A stretch of DNA of 64,000 nt from JAPKEZ01 sp047638975. GTDB lineage: Bacteria; Planctomycetota; UBA1135. Both the position numbers and the translations under genes were made by a program. Shown here one piece after another: positions 18,720 to 27,216 of the stretch. Position 1 is the first letter of the stretch, and each line of letters begins with the position of its first letter. Below the pieces are notes generated by a model. That model searched no databases, was not told the origin of the DNA, and saw nothing but the letters and a program-made list of their open reading frames with translations. The stretch lies in the NCBI GenBank assembly GCA_047638975.1, contig JBLINB010000004.1:1-64000 (forward strand), in the 5' to 3' direction.

Positions 18720-20753
18720 TCAATCAAGGGGCTTTAGACGCACATCCGCAATTGCTACCGTTCCGGCAGTTGCTTGAAAGAACATTGGCGCCGACGCGAC
18801 TTCTTGCTGCGATACTGCGCCACCAGTGACTTCGGAGCACTCTGCAGCGCCAAGAATGGTCACGGAATCAATACTTATGTTTTCGAAGCGTGCATTACGG
18901 GTTTTCTTGCCATCAGCATCAAAACGTGGCGCCAAGAAAGTGCCGCGCATGATATGCCAGATACCAGCACCATTGTATGCCTGTACACGAGGGTTTTTTG
19001 AACCTATCACCGCGCCGCAAGTGCTGTCGTCGCGCAACTGCAATTCGTAACGTGACATCATGTACAAACCAGAGTCACCGCCTTCGGGCAACATGAAACT
19101 AAACCTAAATTCTACGTCACCATAAGAGTCGTTCGAAACAAAATCGCTAGCGCCAGGGCCGACGTTAACCAGAGCACTGTTGCCAACATTTATTTCAAAT
19201 TGCTGCGGATTACTTTCATTGTAGGTCGCAGAACATAACTTCCAACCATCCGCGCTCCAATTATCAAAAGGATCGCCCCATGTCGTGGTTAGCCATCCGC
19301 CACCTTCTTCTTCGACCGTACGTTGCTCCGGAGCTTGTACCGTCTTAGCCACGCTCGAACTTGACAGCTCGCCGAAAGGGAGCTGATTGATGGTGTATGA
19401 AAATTCATCGTGCAGCAAACCTATCCCCGCCAATTGCAGGCGTACGCAACGACCCGCCTTTAAATCCATGCCCGATAAGGTCAAGCGCATGCCGTCATCG
19501 CTTAGAACTATGGACGGCACTTTGAGGTCTTTATCGCGCATCTCGGGAGAACCGTAATCCCACCAATAGTTATAGTCGTAACTACGCGCAGTGATTTTAG
19601 GGACTTCGTTTATTGCTTTAGTGAGGTCGATGATGAAGCCGTCTTGACGCAAACGTATGTTCTGCATTTCGAGTGGCAAATCATCTGTGTAACGTATACG
19701 CGCTATTCCTGAGCCTGGTGCTTGACCACCCCATCCGCGGTTAGTTAATCCGGTAAACAAAGAGCCATCGGGTGCAAAGCGCACACGAATGGCACTGCCG
19801 ACTCCGCTACGAAATGGCACCACTGCTCCCTGTGTTACCCCCTGAACATCTTCAAGCATGACGCGCAGTATGTTTCCTAGAGTTAATTCTGCGACGAATA
19901 GCTGGTCTTTAAAGGGACCAAACTTTCCGGCTGTAGTGTCGTGCACTAAGTTGCCAGTCGAGCGCGACCAATCGTAAGGTATCCACACGGCTGCGGATTT
20001 AGGCTGGCGTTTAGGCGCTTCGGTAGTGCTTGGATCAAGCTCTCCAAACTCGTAATCAGCCGTCCAGCGTAAGGAAGCGGGATGCCCGAAAAAGTCGTCT
20101 TGCTTGACATCGAAAATACCGCATACTGGCATCCAATCGCCTTGATTGTCGGTGTAGAGCAAACGCTGCTGGCTATCAATACCTAAACCACAGGGGCTGC
20201 GCACTCCGGATGCATACCAAGTGGTGTCGCCATTAGGCGTAACCTGCATAATCGTGCCACGGCGTGGCGCTTTCGCTTTACCGTGCCACCATTCGGGGCT
20301 CCAGAATCCGACGTTGGTGCTGATGTAAAAGTTACCTTGTTCATCAACGGGTAGACCAAAAGCAAATTCATGGTAATTGCCGGTCATCCCCCAGTCTTGC
20401 GATACCGATTCGATGCGGTCGCATACTTGATCGCCATCTAAATCGATGAGGCGCGACAACTCGCCACGCTGCATGACATAAATTTTATCGTCGACGACTT
20501 CGAGCCCGAGGCCTTCGTGTAAACCTTCGGCAAAGATGTGAAATTTGACTAAAGAGATGTCGTCAGACAGAGCGTTATCGACCCACCACACGCGTCCGCG
20601 TCTAGTGCTTAACAACATGGTGCCGTCGGACAGAAAGTCGACACCACCTACTTCTATCGTTTCGCCATCAGGTGTTGGCAAAAACTCTAAAGCGTAATGA
20701 TTTTCTTCTGCGACTTGCAGCGTACATAAAATAAAGGCACAGAGATTAATCAT
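18720..20753 (-). CDS. Secreted beta-propeller (sorbosone/glucose dehydrogenase-like) fused to a DUF1080-like domain
   Basis: The 677-residue product starts with a short signal peptide. Residues from about 20 to 370 form a six-bladed propeller of the PQQ-type sugar dehydrogenase/sorbosone dehydrogenase class (GVDFLSDGTMLLSTRRGRVW, ASGVRSPCGLGID, IRVRFAPDGSLFTGLTNRG). A linker domain follows, then a C-terminal DUF1080-like beta-sandwich (about 490-675; FRFSFMLPEGGDSGLYMMS, YELQLRDDS, GIWHIMRGTF). The ATG at 20753 overlaps the cytochrome c stop by eight bases; an earlier in-frame start at 20810 is unlikely. Coupling to a cytochrome c suggests electron transfer from an oxidised sugar. Cofactor and substrate are unproven. 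Confidence 0.85.
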   Translation of the reverse strand: MINLCAFILCTLQVAEENHYALEFLPTPDGETIEVGGVDFLSDGTMLLSTRRGRVWWVDNALSDDISLVKFHIFAEGLHEGLGLEVVDDKIYVMQRGELSRLIDLDGDQVCDRIESVSQDWGMTGNYHEFAFGLPVDEQGNFYISTNVGFWSPEWWHGKAKAPRRGTIMQVTPNGDTTWYASGVRSPCGLGIDSQQRLLYTDNQGDWMPVCGIFDVKQDDFFGHPASLRWTADYEFGELDPSTTEAPKRQPKSAAVWIPYDWSRSTGNLVHDTTAGKFGPFKDQLFVAELTLGNILRVMLEDVQGVTQGAVVPFRSGVGSAIRVRFAPDGSLFTGLTNRGWGGQAPGSGIARIRYTDDLPLEMQNIRLRQDGFIIDLTKAINEVPKITARSYDYNYWWDYGSPEMRDKDLKVPSIVLSDDGMRLTLSGMDLKAGRCVRLQLAGIGLLHDEFSYTINQLPFGELSSSSVAKTVQAPEQRTVEEEGGGWLTTTWGDPFDNWSADGWKLCSATYNESNPQQFEINVGNSALVNVGPGASDFVSNDSYGDVEFRFSFMLPEGGDSGLYMMSRYELQLRDDSTCGAVIGSKNPRVQAYNGAGIWHIMRGTFLAPRFDADGKKTRNARFENISIDSVTILGAAECSEVTGGAVSQQEVASAPMFFQATAGTVAIADVRLKPLD

Positions 20754-21774
20754 GGTTGTGTTCCTCGCTAGCGTCTTCGTTAACAGTTTCTTCGGTAACA
20801 GTCTCTTCATTCAACATCACATATTCGTAGATAAAAGAATACGGGGTTTTTATTTCAGCAGGATCTAAGCGTAATCCGCGACCCACGCGTACTTGGGCAG
20901 GAGCCTGATAACTGGCGCCATAAAACAATGACGCTTCACACTCGACCAGCCATTCGATACTAATGTGCTGCACGATTACCGATTCTATTTGCGGATCAGC
21001 ATAGCGTATTTTTGCGAGATCAAAATATTCAGTTACCTCTGCGACTTCAAGATTATTTTCTGCATCAATAATACGGTATATCACTTTAGCCTGGCCATCA
21101 CTAACCTCGGTTGCAACAAACCTTAATTGCGTCTCACCACTGCCACTTGCCGAGAAAAGACCCCAGCCATTTTCGTTGTCGTCATTGAGCATAAGCAACT
21201 CGCCCAACGGTTTAAGCATTGCGCCACCGCGGTCACCCCAGTCGTCACGCTGCACGAAATCGCCTTTTCTAAAAGCAAGGATACCCATAGTCTCCAGATT
21301 TATTTCGACGCTTAAACCATCAAGGCCACCTAAGATGACGACACGTGGCAGTACTTTTGAATCATCGTGATAATCTTTTAGACCTCCACGAATAATTTGC
21401 GGACGGTTTGTTACAGTCATTATCGCCGCTAAGGTGTCTGTTTTTTTCTCTGGCGGTGCAAACAATAAAACACTTGCTGCCACAGCCTCGATTTCTTCTT
21501 TGCTGAGTACCATTTCAAATGCTGGCATCGGAGTGCCACCAATGCCTTTGCTAATAGTATTGAATAGCGCAGTTGGCGTGTTGCCAAACGAGAAACCACC
21601 GTCTATGAAACTACGCGCCGGTTTGTCGAACTTGACCAGGCCGTCGCCATCGCCTTTCGCACCATGGCAGGTGGCGCAATTTTGTAGGTAAAGCGCTTTA
21701 CCATCAGGAGGAGCTGTGGGTTGTTGGCTAGCTGCCGACAACAAGACAACACCAAATGCTGTTAGAAAAATCAT
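20746..21774 (-). CDS. Secreted c-type cytochrome with a C-terminal domain of unknown function
   Basis: A signal peptide precedes a class I cytochrome c domain with CATCH at C33-H37 and a likely Met ligand at M83 (TPMPAF). This domain ends near residue 105. The remaining ~235 residues, from NRPQIIRGGLKDY onward, form a beta-rich domain I do not recognise, and the tail is acidic and His-terminated. Length is 342 residues. It is eight bases from the add stop and overlaps the propeller-DUF1080 start. The arrangement suggests it accepts electrons from the propeller protein. It could instead serve the Gfo/Idh step. Confidence 0.88.
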   Translation of the reverse strand: MIFLTAFGVVLLSAASQQPTAPPDGKALYLQNCATCHGAKGDGDGLVKFDKPARSFIDGGFSFGNTPTALFNTISKGIGGTPMPAFEMVLSKEEIEAVAASVLLFAPPEKKTDTLAAIMTVTNRPQIIRGGLKDYHDDSKVLPRVVILGGLDGLSVEINLETMGILAFRKGDFVQRDDWGDRGGAMLKPLGELLMLNDDNENGWGLFSASGSGETQLRFVATEVSDGQAKVIYRIIDAENNLEVAEVTEYFDLAKIRYADPQIESVIVQHISIEWLVECEASLFYGASYQAPAQVRVGRGLRLDPAEIKTPYSFIYEYVMLNEETVTEETVNEDASEEHNHD

Positions 21775-21782
21775 GCACTAGT

Positions 21783-22844
21783 CTAGCAGATAGCTATGAG
21801 CTTGTCATGCTCCGCCTGCACCGCGCGCTTATATTCAGATGCCTCAGCCGAGCTTCCTGGAAAGAACATTGCTGCAAATCCGTTTCGAGCGATTTTCGCT
21901 AATTGCTGATGCGATAATTGAGCACTAACCGCGGCTAATTGATACTCCTTGCAAATAGTCGTATGTGAAACCAAACGATTATCGGTAGCTAATGTAAAGG
22001 GGATGTCTAGTTCGATGAACTTTACAAAAGGATGCTCCGATAAATCTTTTAAATGCGGCATCGTTTGCATATTAGATGTTAAGCAAACCTCTAATAGAAT
22101 ATCTCGATCTCGTACTAGCATCACTAAATCTGAGTCTTGCAGCAAATGCGTTCCGTGTCCGATTCGCTGAGCATGGCAACTAGTAATGGCGTCGGCAATC
22201 GATGCCGCACCATCTGCTTCGCCGGCATGCACTGTGCGGGACAATCCAGCCTCAAGAGCTATGGCGTAGGCGCGACTATGCGCTTGCGCAGGATTACCGA
22301 ACTCGGCACCAGCAAGATCAAATGCGACTACCGGTAAATTAAGCTCATCGCGTGCTGCTATCGCAGTATTCACAGCCTCTATAGATTTATTTGCAAACTG
22401 TTCTGGGAAACGCATTGCACAAACGATTAGTGCTCCACGGTATAGATCAACAGTCGCACTATTCTTGTCATTAAATTCGGCTTCTGCTTGTTTAATGCCA
22501 TCACTAGCAGCCATTAATATTTGCAAACTATTTAAGGCATCGTGCTCTAACAATTGCGGAGCAAAACGAATTTCTTGATAGTACACCCCTTCGCTGAAGG
22601 CATCTATGCATAATTCATAGGTGATGCGCGCAATCGATGCTTCATCGCGCATGACCGCGCAAGTGTATTTGAAACCGTTTAAATATTCTTCGAGCGATTT
22701 GTAAGTTTCTCGAAACACCCCTTCTGGCACCTCACACTCGAATTGATCGGCTAATTCGAGTAGAGTACTGTGACGCAGCGAGCCGTCAAGATGAACATGT
22801 AAATCCGTCTTGGGCAGCCTAGTGATGAATTCTTGAGTGTTCAT
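21783..22844 (-). CDS. add: Adenosine deaminase-family amidohydrolase
   Basis: This cytoplasmic zinc enzyme deaminates adenosine or a related compound. Visible motifs are LHVHLDGSLR (metal ligands H16 and H18), HAGE, RIGHG and the TDNRLVS segment that replaces the more common TDDP loop and is usual in many bacterial adenosine deaminases. Length (353 residues) is typical. A member of the same family acts as aminodeoxyfutalosine deaminase in some menaquinone pathways, and this genome has ubiA/X/E, so that alternative is open. It abuts the DUF819 gene with no gap. Confidence 0.88.
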   Translation of the reverse strand: MNTQEFITRLPKTDLHVHLDGSLRHSTLLELADQFECEVPEGVFRETYKSLEEYLNGFKYTCAVMRDEASIARITYELCIDAFSEGVYYQEIRFAPQLLEHDALNSLQILMAASDGIKQAEAEFNDKNSATVDLYRGALIVCAMRFPEQFANKSIEAVNTAIAARDELNLPVVAFDLAGAEFGNPAQAHSRAYAIALEAGLSRTVHAGEADGAASIADAITSCHAQRIGHGTHLLQDSDLVMLVRDRDILLEVCLTSNMQTMPHLKDLSEHPFVKFIELDIPFTLATDNRLVSHTTICKEYQLAAVSAQLSHQQLAKIARNGFAAMFFPGSSAEASEYKRAVQAEHDKLIAIC

Positions 22845-24044
22845 TTACAAGACTAGCTCTAGCATGAACGAACAAATCAGTGCCGCAAAAGTACCGAGCA
22901 CGTAACCACCGACTGCCAACAAAACTCCGACTGGCGCTAAGGCGGGATGGAATGCACTGGCAACAATCGGCGCGGATGCTGCACCGCCGATATTCGCTTT
23001 TGAGCCGACTGCCACAAAAAAGATTGGGGCCTTTAGCCAGCGACGCATTGCCAATAAGACTACGGCATGTAATAGCATCCAGACTAGGCCGACTACCACA
23101 AAGCCAATGTTTTCTGGGCGCGCGATCTCAGAGAACTCTGCCTTGGCACCAATTGTTGTTACAAGTAGGTAAAGAAATAACGATCCGACATGACTTGCGC
23201 CGGCGCCTTCTAACTTCTTCAATGGCGTAAAGGACATTGCCAGACCAAAGAGAGAAACCAAGATTACCACCCAAGTAAAGCCCTTGATGAAGTCGCCAAT
23301 CGGCGGCAAGACCTCTGCTAAAGACGTCGCTACAACTGCGCCACCTATTCCGAGTGCACAGATTACGAGTAAAGAGCTAAGGTCGGTAGGTCGCTTAACT
23401 TTCTCGGCATAGGACGCCACTTTTTCTCGCAAAACATCGAGACTTTTACGGTCCGCGTTGATGCTAGCGTCCATTGCTTTTTCGCGACCGGCAAACCATA
23501 GCAGGATTGCCATCCACAGATTAGCAACAGCTACGTCGACGACAACGATTACTGACATCATAGAATCGGAAGCGCCAGAGTGTTCTTGCATGGCCAGCAT
23601 GTTGGCACCACCACCGATCCATGAACCCGCCAGCGCTGACAATCCGCGCCATGCTTGATCGTGCAATTCGAGAGGGATTAGTGACGAACAAGCCCACAAA
23701 GCAATCGGGCCAGAAATAACGATTGCCGCAGTTGCTGTGAGAAACAGGATTACCGCATTGCGGCCGAGCCCAATAATTCCTTTAACATCAACCGAGAGCG
23801 TTAACAGCAACAGCGAAGCTGGTAATAGCCATTTTTTAACGAAGCCATACAACTCGCTGTCCAATGGAATTATCCCGGTATTCGACAGGATGGTAGGCAC
23901 GAAATAGGCAAACACCAACAGTGGTGCATACCTAAATATTTTTTGTCCTGCGGCTTGTTGGTTTAGCCAAAACAATCCACCAAGAAATGTTAGTAATACG
24001 GCCAACACCGCCACCGGCTGACTAATTAAAGCTAAGTCGTCCAT
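22845..24044 (-). CDS. DUF819-family membrane protein
   Basis: A 399-residue protein with about 10-12 hydrophobic helices arranged as two related halves. Each half contains a glycine-rich discontinuous-helix motif: AGSWIGGGANMLA (about 140-152) and GSKANIGGAASAPIVAS (about 350-366). The pattern matches the DUF819/YjcL family, probably transporters of unknown substrate. It begins with ATG in a TAATG overlap with the preceding gene. Location next to add and a nucleoside-type MFS gene hints at nucleobase or nucleoside handling, but this is weak. Confidence 0.85.
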   Translation of the reverse strand: MDDLALISQPVAVLAVLLTFLGGLFWLNQQAAGQKIFRYAPLLVFAYFVPTILSNTGIIPLDSELYGFVKKWLLPASLLLLTLSVDVKGIIGLGRNAVILFLTATAAIVISGPIALWACSSLIPLELHDQAWRGLSALAGSWIGGGANMLAMQEHSGASDSMMSVIVVVDVAVANLWMAILLWFAGREKAMDASINADRKSLDVLREKVASYAEKVKRPTDLSSLLVICALGIGGAVVATSLAEVLPPIGDFIKGFTWVVILVSLFGLAMSFTPLKKLEGAGASHVGSLFLYLLVTTIGAKAEFSEIARPENIGFVVVGLVWMLLHAVVLLAMRRWLKAPIFFVAVGSKANIGGAASAPIVASAFHPALAPVGVLLAVGGYVLGTFAALICSFMLELVL

Positions 24045-24496
24045 TAGTTAGAAAAGCTGCCCGGTGCCGACGGCATACCTTCGATATCTGGCCCATTAGT
24101 GGGCGCTTGTATCTGCGAATGCACTAGCTGATGACATGGCCATTCAATTGGCGCGCCATCAAGTATCAAGCGAAAAGTGTAGCTACCGAACTCTTCGAAT
24201 GGCATACCATTCAAACGAATCACAGCACGCGCCTTAGCGTTTCGATCTGCCAAAGCCACCTTAGGTAATTGCATGTTAATCGCCTTACCACTAGGTGCAG
24301 TAACTTGCAGGCCAATCTCGTAATCGCCGACGCCATCACTTAGGCCTATCGCGACCGACAGCATCGGAAGGCGTCCGGGTAGCTGTTGTGAAGCTAGAGT
24401 ATCGAATAATCCGATTAAACAAAGCTTGCCTTGTTCGTCGCGAAAAGCGTGGTCGCAAACGTGCAACCAATCTACTGTGGGTAATGGGTTTGTCAT
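24044..24496 (-). CDS. DUF6941-like small protein
   Basis: The 150-residue soluble protein lacks a signal peptide. It has a likely beta-sandwich pattern: VDWLHVCDHAFRDEQGKLCL, IGLFDTL, a Pro-rich turn and two further strand pairs (YEIGLQVTAPSG, YTFRLILDG). This resembles the DUF6941 family, whose function is unknown. The tail from about 128 is low-complexity. It lies between an SDR gene (six bases upstream) and the DUF819 gene (one-base overlap). Assignment is by pattern only. Confidence 0.6.
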   Translation of the reverse strand: MTNPLPTVDWLHVCDHAFRDEQGKLCLIGLFDTLASQQLPGRLPMLSVAIGLSDGVGDYEIGLQVTAPSGKAINMQLPKVALADRNAKARAVIRLNGMPFEEFGSYTFRLILDGAPIEWPCHQLVHSQIQAPTNGPDIEGMPSAPGSFSN

Positions 24497-24502
24497 TTTT
24501 TA

Positions 24503-25267
24503 TTATGAGTCGCGTCTAACGACTGTCGCTGCTGCTTGATCTGTTGGCAAGAGTAATACTTCAGCAATGTTTACATGTTGCGGCGTGGACGCCATCCATA
24601 AAACGGTCTCTGCCACGTCGACTGCCGATAAAGGAGTCATGCCGTTGTAGGTTGAATCTGCGCGTTGTTGATCGCCATGAAAACGCACATTACTAAATTC
24701 GGTATTTACTAAACCTGGGTCTACCGTTGAAACTTTAACCCGATGCTTGCATAAATCCATGCGCATACCGGTAGTAATAGCATCGACGGCATGCTTACTC
24801 GCGCAGTAAACCGCGCCATTAGGATAGACTTCATGTCCGGCAATGGAGCCGACATTGATGACGTGCCCACTTTGGCGCTTAACCATTAAAGGTGTAACCG
24901 CACGCGAAACATAAAGTAAACCTTTCACGTTCGTGTCAAGCATTTCATCCCAATCACTGATGAGACCGTCGTTGAAGGCTACTAAGCCACGCGACAATCC
25001 GGCGTTATTAACCAGTACATCTATTTTCTTCCATGGCGTTGTTAATGCTGCAATGCTCGACTCGACAGCCGACTGATCGCGCACGTCTAACTCAATTTTG
25101 ACAACCTTGATCGCATGCTGCTCTTCGAGCAAGCGGCCAAGTTCGTCAATGCGCGACTTGCGACGTGCAGCTATGATCAAATCATAACCCGCAGCGGCAA
25201 AGGCATGCGCACAAGCCTGACCTATGCCTGATGAGGCGCCAGTGATTAATGCGATTTTAGATGCCAT
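24503..25267 (-). CDS. Short-chain dehydrogenase/reductase (YdfG-like)
   Basis: A classical SDR with the NAD(P) motif TGASSGIG (9-16), NNAGLS (about 87-92), and the catalytic Ser/YxxxK set with YCASK near 155-159. The AARRKSR stretch after the second beta strand suggests NADP preference. Length is 254 residues. The closest familiar group is YdfG-type 3-hydroxy acid or serine dehydrogenases. The gene starts two bases after the thrS stop. Substrate is unknown. Confidence 0.92.
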   Translation of the reverse strand: MASKIALITGASSGIGQACAHAFAAAGYDLIIAARRKSRIDELGRLLEEQHAIKVVKIELDVRDQSAVESSIAALTTPWKKIDVLVNNAGLSRGLVAFNDGLISDWDEMLDTNVKGLLYVSRAVTPLMVKRQSGHVINVGSIAGHEVYPNGAVYCASKHAVDAITTGMRMDLCKHRVKVSTVDPGLVNTEFSNVRFHGDQQRADSTYNGMTPLSAVDVAETVLWMASTPQHVNIAEVLLLPTDQAAATVVRRDS

Positions 25268-25269
25268 AT

Positions 25270-27051
25270 TTATGCGTCACTATCACCAAAGGCGTAGTCG
25301 AGTGATTTTGATGAGCGCTTCTCTTCGAGTGCAGCGATGAATGCATCGACACTTAAAGTTTGTTGCTGCTTTACACCATGAATGCGCACATTAACCTGAT
25401 CGTTGTCCACCTCGCGCTCGCCGATAACAAGCATGTAAGGTATTTTATTAACTTCAGAATCGCGAATGCGCTTACGCAACGGGCCATCATGAGATAATTC
25501 AACATTAAAACCGCGCGCCATTAATTTAGCACGCAAGCCTTTGGCTGCCTCAAGCTGATCGTCGGTAATCGGTAACACTGCAACCGGAGTTGGGCATAAC
25601 CAAACAGGGAACCACGCCGCAAAATGTTCGATCAAACCGCCAACAAAACGTTCTAGCGAACCGAATATTGCACGGTGCACCATCACTGGGCGTTTCAATT
25701 CATTGTCAGCAGCGTTGTACTGAAGATCAAAACGCTCAGGCAAGTTAAAGTCAACTTGCACTGTTGGACCCTGCCATTCACGGCCGAGTGCGTCTTTAAT
25801 CTTGAAGTCGATTTTCGGGCCGTAAAAGACACCGCCACCAGGATCGTCTTCGAGCTTTAATTCTTGCCGTTCGGCAGCAGCAACCAATGCTTCAATAGCA
25901 TGCGCCCACACCTCGTCGGTACCCAAATACTTTTCTGGACGCGTTGCCAGATAAGCAGTGTATGAGTAACCAAATGTGCCGAGAATCGTATGCACCAATT
26001 TCAGCACGTCTACGATTTCGTCAGCCAGCTGTTCTGGCGTACAAAAAATATGTGCATCATCTTGAGTAAAACCACGCACGCGCAACATGCCGTGCAAAGT
26101 GCCGCTTGGTTCGTAACGATAAACAGAGCCCAATTCGGCCATACGTACCGGCAAATCGCGATAAGAGTGACGCTTTGAATTGAAAATAGTAACGTGACCA
26201 GGGCAATTCATTGGTTTAATACGATGCGGACGGCCATCGACATCCATCGGTGCCCAAATCATGTCTGCATAGTTTTCAAGGTGACCGGATTGCATGAAAA
26301 TCTTTTCACTTGCAATATGCGGAGTGTAAACCGGCCAGTACTCGCGCTGGTGGTGTAAATCCCACCACCACTGCTCGAGTTGGCGGCGTACATAACCTAA
26401 CTTTTGGTGCCAAAAGACTAAACCTGCACCGTAATCAGCATGCAAACTAAATAGATCTAGCTCGCGTCCTAATTTACGATGGTCGCGTTGCTGTACCTCT
26501 TCGAGATAGGCCTCGTATTTCTTAAGATCTTTTTTATGCCACCATGCAGTGCCGTAAACGCGGGTCAACATTTTATTGTCTGAATCACCTCGCCAATAAG
26601 CACCGGCTACTGACATCAACTTAAATGCGTCATAACGAATCTGCTTAGTGGACTCGACATGTGGACCTTCGCATAAATCTGACCAACTACCGTGGTCGTA
26701 AAAAGAAATCTCTTCGCCATCTGGTATGTCGTCAAGCAATTCAACTTTATAGGGTTGATCACTTGCCGCGATGCGCTTAGCAGCTTCTTCGCGCGTCATT
26801 GTTTGGCGCGTAAAATCTTCGCCAGCGCCTAAAATCTTACGCATCTCTGCTTCAATCAAGGGCAGATCGTCGTCAGTGAGTGCGCGCGGCAACTCGAAGT
26901 CATAATAAAAGCCATGCTCAATCGGCGGACCGATAGCGACTTTAGCTTCTGGGAATAACCTCAGCACAGCATCAGCCATAATGTGACTAACACTATGACG
27001 CAACGCATGCAGCGAGGTTGGGCCTGATTGTGGGTCGAAGGACAAACTCAT
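25270..27051 (-). CDS. thrS: Threonyl-tRNA synthetase without TGS domain
   Basis: Class II synthetase charging tRNA-Thr. The editing domain is present with HSVSH (19-23) and the HVEST segment. The catalytic core has the zinc ligands in MNCPGH, QDDAHIFC and VMVHRAIFGSLERF (the Cys, His and His). The C-terminal anticodon-binding domain ends near residue 575. The protein is 593 residues and begins directly with the editing domain, so the roughly 60-residue N-terminal TGS domain of the E. coli enzyme is absent. Its frame cannot be extended to supply it. It heads the ten-gene minus-strand run. Confidence 0.96.
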   Translation of the reverse strand: MSLSFDPQSGPTSLHALRHSVSHIMADAVLRLFPEAKVAIGPPIEHGFYYDFELPRALTDDDLPLIEAEMRKILGAGEDFTRQTMTREEAAKRIAASDQPYKVELLDDIPDGEEISFYDHGSWSDLCEGPHVESTKQIRYDAFKLMSVAGAYWRGDSDNKMLTRVYGTAWWHKKDLKKYEAYLEEVQQRDHRKLGRELDLFSLHADYGAGLVFWHQKLGYVRRQLEQWWWDLHHQREYWPVYTPHIASEKIFMQSGHLENYADMIWAPMDVDGRPHRIKPMNCPGHVTIFNSKRHSYRDLPVRMAELGSVYRYEPSGTLHGMLRVRGFTQDDAHIFCTPEQLADEIVDVLKLVHTILGTFGYSYTAYLATRPEKYLGTDEVWAHAIEALVAAAERQELKLEDDPGGGVFYGPKIDFKIKDALGREWQGPTVQVDFNLPERFDLQYNAADNELKRPVMVHRAIFGSLERFVGGLIEHFAAWFPVWLCPTPVAVLPITDDQLEAAKGLRAKLMARGFNVELSHDGPLRKRIRDSEVNKIPYMLVIGEREVDNDQVNVRIHGVKQQQTLSVDAFIAALEEKRSSKSLDYAFGDSDA

Positions 27052-27216
27052 GTTGGATTTTTCGTCACGCTCGTACCTGGAGCGTGCGAAAGGAAGATTT
27101 TAGCGTAATAACCTAGTGTTTTCATGACATATCGTGAAAAATGAAGTGTTTGCCAAACAAAGTCCCTCGAGCCGTGATAACCTTGACTCGTACCACCAGT
27201 TGAAACAAACCGCAAA
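27052..27216. promoter_or_regulatory. Divergent region between thrS and the Asp-box protein gene, with leader hairpins
   Basis: The 165-base gap has two inverted repeats. CACGCTC (27066-27072) pairs with GAGCGTG (27080-27086) across seven bases and would form in the thrS leader about 15 bases before the start codon. TTTTCATGA (27119-27127) pairs with TCGTGAAAA (27132-27140) across a four-base loop with one wobble. TAAAAT on the minus strand (27097-27102) is a candidate thrS -10. No Shine-Dalgarno sequence precedes either gene. I saw no T-box features. Confidence 0.4.

Noticed and set aside
16837..22844. A dedicated nucleoside uptake operon (MFS plus adenosine deaminase)
   Set aside because: The genes are separated by sugar-type genes, and this MFS branch commonly accompanies Gfo/Idh and DUF1080 genes, so the link is not strong enough to call.
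27052..27216. T-box riboswitch before thrS
   Set aside because: No T-box consensus or specifier stem is visible; only two short inverted repeats are present.
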